From the NCBI GenBank assembly GCA_017307355.1, contig JAFKFG010000010.1, positions 62,001 through 126,000 of the forward strand: 64,000 nucleotides of DNA. The letters run 5' to 3'. Each line of letters begins with the position of its first letter. Within the stretch, counting starts at the first letter, position 1. The position numbers and the translations under genes are program-made. The notes below the pieces were generated by a model. It had not been told where the DNA came from. It saw only the letters and a program-made list of their open reading frames with translations, and searched no databases. Source of the DNA: Alphaproteobacteria bacterium (GTDB taxonomy: Bacteria; Pseudomonadota; Alphaproteobacteria; Micropepsales; Micropepsaceae). Shown here in pieces: positions 59,463 through 64,000 of the stretch.

Positions 59463-60851
59463 ATGACCAACTATGACTACGACCTCTTCGTCATCGGCGG
59501 TGGCTCGGGTGGGGTGCGCGCCGCGCGGATGGCGGCGCTGGCGGGCGCCAAGGTGGCGCTGGCCGAAGAATACCGCATGGGCGGCACCTGCGTGATCCGC
59601 GGCTGCATCCCCAAGAAGCTGATGGTCTATGCCAGCCAATTCTCGGAGAATTTCCTGGATGCGCCCGGCTATGGCTGGACCATTCCGGGCACGCCCAGCT
59701 TCGACTGGCCGACATTGATTGCCAACAAGGACAAGGAAATCGCCCGGCTGGAAGGGATCTACACCAAGAATGTCCAGGCGGCTGGCGTCACTATTTTCTC
59801 CGACCGCGCCGTGTTCGAGGATCCGCACACGCTGCTGCTGTTGAATGCCCAGAAAAAAGTGACGGCGGAAAAGATTCTGATCGCCACCGGCAACCGGCCC
59901 ACCCGCGAAATGGGCACTACCCATATCATTCCCGGCGGCGATCTCTGCATCACCTCCAATGAAGTGTTTCACCTCAAGGAAATGCCCAAACGGGTGCTGG
60001 TGGCGGGCGGCGGCTATATCGCGCTGGAATTCGCCCATATCTTTCACGGGTTGGGGGCACATGTGAGCCTGGTCTATCGCGGCGAGAAGCCGCTCCGCGG
60101 GTTCGACAACGACATGCGCGACGCGCTGGTGGAATCGATGGCCGCGCGCGGCCTGGATGTGATGCTGGGCTGCGAATTCACCAAAGTGGAAAAGCGGGGC
60201 GATTGCCTCCATGCCGAAACCAACAAGGGCGGCGTGATCGAATGCGACCAAATCCTGCTCGCCATCGGCCGCCAGCCCAACACCGATGCCTTGCATGTCG
60301 AAAAGGCGGGCGTGGAGCTGGGCATGAAGGGCGAAGTGGTGGTGGACGAGTATTCCCGCACCAGCGCGCTGCACATCTATGCGGTGGGCGATGTGACCAA
60401 CCGGCTGCAGCTTACCCCGGTGGCGATCCATGAAGCGATGTGCTTTGTCGAGACCGCCTTCAAGAACAATCCCACCAAGCCGGATCACGAGCATGTCGCC
60501 AGCGCGGTCTTCACCACGCCGGAATTGTCGGTGGTCGGCATGTCGGAAGAAAAAGCGCTGGGCACCGGCCACAGCATCGATGTCTATAAATCCACTTTCC
60601 GGCCGCTGCTCCACACCTTGGGCGGACGGCCGGTGCGCACCTCGATGAAGATGGTGGTGGATTCCCAGACCGATAAGGTGCTGGGCGTGCATGTGTTCGG
60701 CGATCACGCCGCCGAGATCGTCCAGTTGGCCGCCGTGGCCCTGCGCATGGGCGCGACCAAACGGGACTTCGACCGCACCGTGGCCCTGCATCCCACCGCC
60801 GCCGAGGAGCTAGTTACGATGCGCACGAAAAGTTATTCGAAAATGCCCTGA
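59463..60851 (+). CDS. gor: Glutathione-disulfide reductase with a replaced 3' end
   Basis: 462 aa. FAD motif VIGGGSGGVRAARMAA, redox pair GGTCVIRGC (Cys43, Cys48), NADPH motif VLVAGGGYIALEFAHIF, GRQPNTD, AVGDV, and the catalytic HPTAAEE (His443, Glu448). Reduces GSSG to GSH using NADPH. The last 13 codons after a 20-base block use AT-richer codons (CTA GTT ACG AGT TAT) unlike the rest of the gene. A second copy of this 3' end with GC-rich codons lies 231 bases downstream, see the entry at 61020. Confidence 0.93.
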   Translation: MTNYDYDLFVIGGGSGGVRAARMAALAGAKVALAEEYRMGGTCVIRGCIPKKLMVYASQFSENFLDAPGYGWTIPGTPSFDWPTLIANKDKEIARLEGIYTKNVQAAGVTIFSDRAVFEDPHTLLLLNAQKKVTAEKILIATGNRPTREMGTTHIIPGGDLCITSNEVFHLKEMPKRVLVAGGGYIALEFAHIFHGLGAHVSLVYRGEKPLRGFDNDMRDALVESMAARGLDVMLGCEFTKVEKRGDCLHAETNKGGVIECDQILLAIGRQPNTDALHVEKAGVELGMKGEVVVDEYSRTSALHIYAVGDVTNRLQLTPVAIHEAMCFVETAFKNNPTKPDHEHVASAVFTTPELSVVGMSEEKALGTGHSIDVYKSTFRPLLHTLGGRPVRTSMKMVVDSQTDKVLGVHVFGDHAAEIVQLAAVALRMGATKRDFDRTVALHPTAAEELVTMRTKSYSKMP

Positions 60852-61019
60852 GTCGCGCGGTGGTCTGCCCGGCCGCTCGCCCAAGCTCGCGGCGCTGGCT
60901 TAGCTTTTCTTGGCGAATGGAATGAGCCTAGAAAAGCTTGCCCCTCGCCGAGCGAAGCGAGCGAGGCGTCGCTTTCACAGGTCCACAGGACCTGCTCACG
61001 CGCTGCGCGCGCCGCTCCT
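60852..61019. mobile_element. Short palindrome-rich segment between two copies of the gor 3' end
   Basis: 168 bases without a gene. Contains AGCTTTTCT/AGAAAAGCT arms (60902-60938), CCTCGC...GCGAGG (60943-60966) and CAGGTCC/GGACCTG (60978-60994). It is bounded by repeated gor ends, as expected for the remnant of an element that integrated in gor. No integrase or transposase is present, so the mobile label is inference. Confidence 0.35.
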
Positions 61020-61085
61020 CACCCCACCGCCGCCGAGGAGCTGGTCACCATGCGGACCAAAAGCTACTCGAAGACCCCTGGCTGA
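61020..61085 (+). pseudogene. gor: Displaced second copy of the gor 3' end
   Basis: Encodes HPTAAEELVTMRTKSYSKTP then G and a stop, matching the gor C-terminus (HPTAAEELVTMRTKSYSKMP). The two share an exact 20-base block (60792-60811 and 61023-61042), but the flanking codons differ synonymously at nine positions. The codon use here (CTG GTC ACC CGG AGC TAC AAG) is that of the gor body, so this looks like the original end. No start codon or upstream part. Confidence 0.85.
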
Positions 61086-61196
61086 TATCGGGCGGAAAAC
61101 CCCTTCTTTTCGCCGGATTTTTCCCCGTTTTCCGCCCTTCTGGTAATAGGCGGGCGCTTCCCCTATATCCCAAAGCCGATATCGAAGGAGGACCGC

Positions 61197-62576
61197 GTGG
61201 CCCAGCCCTGGACCCCGCAAAGCTGGCAGACCAAGCCGATCCGTCAGGTGCCGGAATATCCGGACCAGGCGGTGCTGGACCGTGCCCTGGCGCAACTGAA
61301 ATCCCATCCCCCGCTGGTGTTCGCGGGCGAGGCGCGCAACCTGATGGCCTCGCTGGGCCAGGTGGCCGAGGGCAAGGCGTTCCTGCTCCAGGGCGGGGAC
61401 TGCGCCGAAAGCTTCGCCGAATTCCATCCCGACAATATCCGCGACACCTTCCGCGTGCTGCTGCAGATGGCGGTGGTGCTGACATTCGCCGCCGGCGTGC
61501 CGGTGGTGAAGGTGGGCCGCATTGCCGGCCAGTTCGCCAAGCCCCGGTCCGACGATTTCGAGACCCAGAACGGCGTCACCCTGCCGTCCTATCGCGGCGA
61601 CAATATCAACGGCAGCGAGTTCACGGCGGAAGCGCGCATTCCCGATCCGCAGCGCATGATCCAGGGCAATGCCCATTCGGCGGCGACGCTCAACCTGCTG
61701 CGCGCCTTCGCCTCGGGCGGTTATGCCGACCTGCACAATGTCCATCGCTGGATGCTGGGCTTCATCGCCGACAGCCCGGCGGGCGAGCAATATAAGGGGC
61801 TGGCCGGCCGCATCTCCGAGACGCTGGATTTCATGGCGGCGTGCGGGATCAATTCGGATTCGGTGCCCCAGCTGCGCACCACCGAATTCTACACCAGCCA
61901 TGAAGCGCTGCTGCTCGCCTACGAGCAGGCGATGACGCGCATCGATTCCACCAGCGGCGACTGGTACGACACCTCCGCCCACATGGTCTGGATCGGCGAT
62001 CGCACCCGCCAGCTGGACGGCGCCCATGTCGAATTCTGCCGGGGGATCAAAAACCCCATCGGCCTGAAATGCGGCCCCTCGCTGGAGCCGGATGAATTGC
62101 TGCGCCTGATCGGTACCCTTAATCCGGCCAATATTCCCGGGCGCCTGACCTTGATCGCCCGCTTTGGCGCCGACAAGGTGGCCGAAAAGCTGCCACCCCT
62201 GGTGCGCGCGGTGAAGCGCGAAGGCGCGGCCGTGGTCTGGTCGTCCGACCCCATGCACGGCAACACCATCAAGCTCAAATCCGGCTACAAGACCCGGCCG
62301 GTCGACCGCATCCTGGAAGAGGTGCGCAGCTTCTTCGCCGTCCACCGGGCCGAAGGCACCCATGCCGGCGGCGTGCATTTCGAGATGACCGGCCAGGACG
62401 TGACCGAGTGCCTGGGCGGCGCCCAGGCGATCAAGGAGCTTGACCTGTCGTCGCGCTATCAGACCGCCTGCGATCCGCGCCTCAATGCCAGCCAGGCGCT
62501 GGAGCTGGCCTTCCTGATCGCCGAAGGCATCCGCGACGAACGCATCAAAGGCACAAGCTTGGCGGCCTCTGCATGA
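61197..62576 (+). CDS. aroG: 3-deoxy-7-phosphoheptulonate synthase, class II (DAHP synthase)
   Basis: 459 aa, GTG start with a near-ideal AAGGAGG upstream. Class II (plant-type) signatures: [18 protein letters not shown] at the start, [12 protein letters not shown] (metal Cys), [14 protein letters not shown] (PEP and phosphate contacts), [11 protein letters not shown], and SDPMHGNT (metal His) with [18 protein letters not shown]. First step of the shikimate pathway, condensing PEP with erythrose-4-P. Class II enzymes are usual in alphaproteobacteria. The symbol aroG is used loosely for this class. Confidence 0.95.
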   Translation: MAQPWTPQSWQTKPIRQVPEYPDQAVLDRALAQLKSHPPLVFAGEARNLMASLGQVAEGKAFLLQGGDCAESFAEFHPDNIRDTFRVLLQMAVVLTFAAGVPVVKVGRIAGQFAKPRSDDFETQNGVTLPSYRGDNINGSEFTAEARIPDPQRMIQGNAHSAATLNLLRAFASGGYADLHNVHRWMLGFIADSPAGEQYKGLAGRISETLDFMAACGINSDSVPQLRTTEFYTSHEALLLAYEQAMTRIDSTSGDWYDTSAHMVWIGDRTRQLDGAHVEFCRGIKNPIGLKCGPSLEPDELLRLIGTLNPANIPGRLTLIARFGADKVAEKLPPLVRAVKREGAAVVWSSDPMHGNTIKLKSGYKTRPVDRILEEVRSFFAVHRAEGTHAGGVHFEMTGQDVTECLGGAQAIKELDLSSRYQTACDPRLNASQALELAFLIAEGIRDERIKGTSLAASA

Positions 62577-62642
62577 TCTTCGCACGCGCGACGGGCCTGA
62601 GCGCAGCGAATGGACCCGCCGCGGGCGGCCGATAGGCGAATA

Positions 62643-63392
62643 ATGGGCATCGCGCGCTTATTGGCGAAAGGCTGGATCCTCTTCTGCCTGTTCGCGGGCG
62701 CCCATGCCTTGCGGATCGGGATTGCCAGCGGCGTTCCGCTCAGCGCTCTTATTCCCGCCATCGGCATCTGCGTGATCCTGTTCACGGCGATGGGGCTTTT
62801 GTTCGCGGGCGGTTTCGGGGTTTCCGCCGGGCTGCCGGGCACGCCGCTGAGGGCGCGGCTGGGGCTGGACCATTTCCTGCCCGGCTTCAACGAGGCGGTG
62901 TTCCTGCTCTTTGTCTGCCTGTCTTTCGCCAACCAGGTCTGGTTCGCGCCCAATTATCTCTATGGGGCGGCGGTGACGCCCCTGGAACAGGCGGTCTATT
63001 TCGCGGTGCCGGGCCAACGCGCCCTGGTGGGGGCGCTGGATCAATGCAGCCTGGACGGGGGGCGGATCTTTTCCTCCGCCTTCTCCTGGGCCTTGGCGGT
63101 GATCTACCTGGCTTCGGCCTGTTCGCGCTTGCGGCTCCAGGCGGGGATCATCCGGCTGGAGCGCAACACCCGTCCGGAAGGGCTGGGACCGTCGATCCGC
63201 GCTTTCTGCCTGGGGCTGGTGGCGGTGGTGGGGGTGCAGTTCCTGTTCGTGGGCTCCGCCTATCCCTGGTTCCCCTGCAACGCCTTTGCGGATATTGCGG
63301 GCGCGCTTCTGATCGGGCTGGCGCCTTTGATGCTGGCCTATGTGGTGGTGGCCGCGCTGGCCACGCTCCTGGCCAGTTCCCCAGAAGTTTGA
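62643..63392 (+). CDS. Polytopic membrane protein, 249 aa
   Basis: Five or six hydrophobic segments (WILFCLFAGAHALRIGIA, a long run at about 35-60, FLLFVCLSFANQVWFAPNYL, SSAFSWALAVIYLASACS, LGLVAVVGVQFLFVGSAYPW, and a C-terminal one). The middle loop DQCSLDGGRIFSS is polar. Family not recognised. The ribosome site is weak. Sits between the DAHP synthase and the MviM-like gene, same strand. Confidence 0.65.
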   Translation: MGIARLLAKGWILFCLFAGAHALRIGIASGVPLSALIPAIGICVILFTAMGLLFAGGFGVSAGLPGTPLRARLGLDHFLPGFNEAVFLLFVCLSFANQVWFAPNYLYGAAVTPLEQAVYFAVPGQRALVGALDQCSLDGGRIFSSAFSWALAVIYLASACSRLRLQAGIIRLERNTRPEGLGPSIRAFCLGLVAVVGVQFLFVGSAYPWFPCNAFADIAGALLIGLAPLMLAYVVVAALATLLASSPEV

Positions 63393-63524
63393 ACCCTCTA
63401 AATAGTTAATACGCTGATTTCGTTGATCTATTTCAGCTTGGTAACAAGCCGAAACATCTTATGAGTCGCGTTGATGAGTCCGGGCGCGCTTAAAGAGCGC
63501 CGGGTTGATAACCAAGGGCTGTGA

Positions 63525-64000
63525 ATGTTCATCCGTCGTCGCGTTCCGGAACAGGGGCCGCTCAAGGCTGCCGTCGTTGGCGTGGGCGCCTTTGGCCGTC
63601 ACCATTGCGCCAAATACCGGGCCATCTCGGGCGTCGAACTGTTCGCCATCGCCGACACCAGCCCTGAAATCCGTCACACCGCCGCCGCCCAATATGGCGT
63701 CTTGGCCGTTGCCGACTGGCGCGAACTTCTGGGCAAAGTCGACCTGGTTTCGATCTGCTCGCCCGCCGTCACCCACGCCGCCATCGTGCGCGCCTTCCTC
63801 AACGCCGGCGCCCATGTGCTGGTGGAGAAGCCCATCGCCACCACGATCGCCGAAGCCGACGAGTTGGTCGCCCTGGCGCGCAAGACCGGCCTGACCCTGA
63901 CGGTCGGCCATCAGGAACGCTTCGTCTTCGCCCGCACCGGCCTTCTGGACCAGAATGTGCAACCCCTGGAAATCCAATGCTGGCGCCGGGGCCCCTGGAC
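63525..64000 (+). CDS. Gfo/Idh/MocA family NAD(P)-dependent oxidoreductase (3' end outside window)
   Basis: From the ATG 63525 the frame is open to the window edge (158 codons). AAVVGVGAFGRHHCAKYR is the N-terminal nucleotide-binding loop (G-x-G-x-x-G), followed by VDLVSICSPAVTHAAIV and HVLVEKPIATT, where EKP holds the conserved Lys of PF01408. Members oxidise or reduce sugars and their derivatives. The truncated C-terminal substrate domain means the substrate cannot be inferred. Confidence 0.9.
   Translation, partial: MFIRRRVPEQGPLKAAVVGVGAFGRHHCAKYRAISGVELFAIADTSPEIRHTAAAQYGVLAVADWRELLGKVDLVSICSPAVTHAAIVRAFLNAGAHVLVEKPIATTIAEADELVALARKTGLTLTVGHQERFVFARTGLLDQNVQPLEIQCWRRGPW

Overview
This 64 kb window is GC-rich chromosomal DNA from an alphaproteobacterium. 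The order gph - glmU - glmS - rpiA - gor - class II DAHP synthase, a three-gene 2-oxoacid:ferredoxin oxidoreductase operon, several large TonB-dependent receptors (TBDRs) and several Tat-exported enzymes fit an aerobic, soil- or plant-associated member of the Rhizomicrobium/Micropepsaceae type. That genus-level guess is inference; no rRNA or other decisive marker is present. One tRNA gene is seen (tRNA-Val, CAC).

Region by region. 0-1.3 kb: the start of a membrane protein on the minus strand, a small protein and an ExoD-family membrane protein. 1.3-16.8 kb: a TBDR, an outer-membrane porin-like protein, two exported S15/CocE-type hydrolases (one carries the full acidic cluster of alpha-amino-acid ester hydrolases), a flavin monooxygenase, a CapA-like protein and a PAPS sulfotransferase. 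16.9-21.6 kb: KorA/KorB plus a GltD-like reductase fused to ferredoxin domains, all on the minus strand. 21.9-27.6 kb: a TraB/GumN protein, a 1012-residue coiled-coil protein with Trp-marked repeats, a membrane segment and an SH3-like domain, and a beta-lactamase-like serine hydrolase. 27.8-42.4 kb: the most coherent accessory block. It holds an ornithine cyclodeaminase-like enzyme, a Tat-exported class V aminotransferase fold, a MerB-like protein, a LysE exporter, a Tat-exported amine oxidase, two large TBDRs, a Tat-exported DapA-like lyase and a periplasmic PQQ dehydrogenase. It looks like an envelope-located route for capture and oxidative breakdown of amino- or imino-acid-like compounds. 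42.5-51.5 kb: mixed single genes (bilobal retropepsin-like protein, GNAT, second sulfotransferase, fatty acid hydroxylase, GH29 fucosidase, YqhA, YgiD-like dioxygenase, pirin, LysR). 51.6-54.3 kb: tRNA-Val, an orphan MASE1 histidine kinase and a histone H1-like protein, set among tandem and palindromic repeats. 54.3-64 kb: core metabolism (Gph, GlmU, GlmS, RpiA, Gor, DAHP synthase), a membrane protein and the start of a Gfo/Idh/MocA oxidoreductase.

Signs of genome remodelling are frequent. There is a second, synonymously diverged copy of the 3' end of gor just downstream of gor, an amidohydrolase stump beside glmS, an orphan Tat leader, a probable regulator stump, and several families of intergenic palindromes. 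Functions were assigned by reading motifs and family resemblance; no database search was run.
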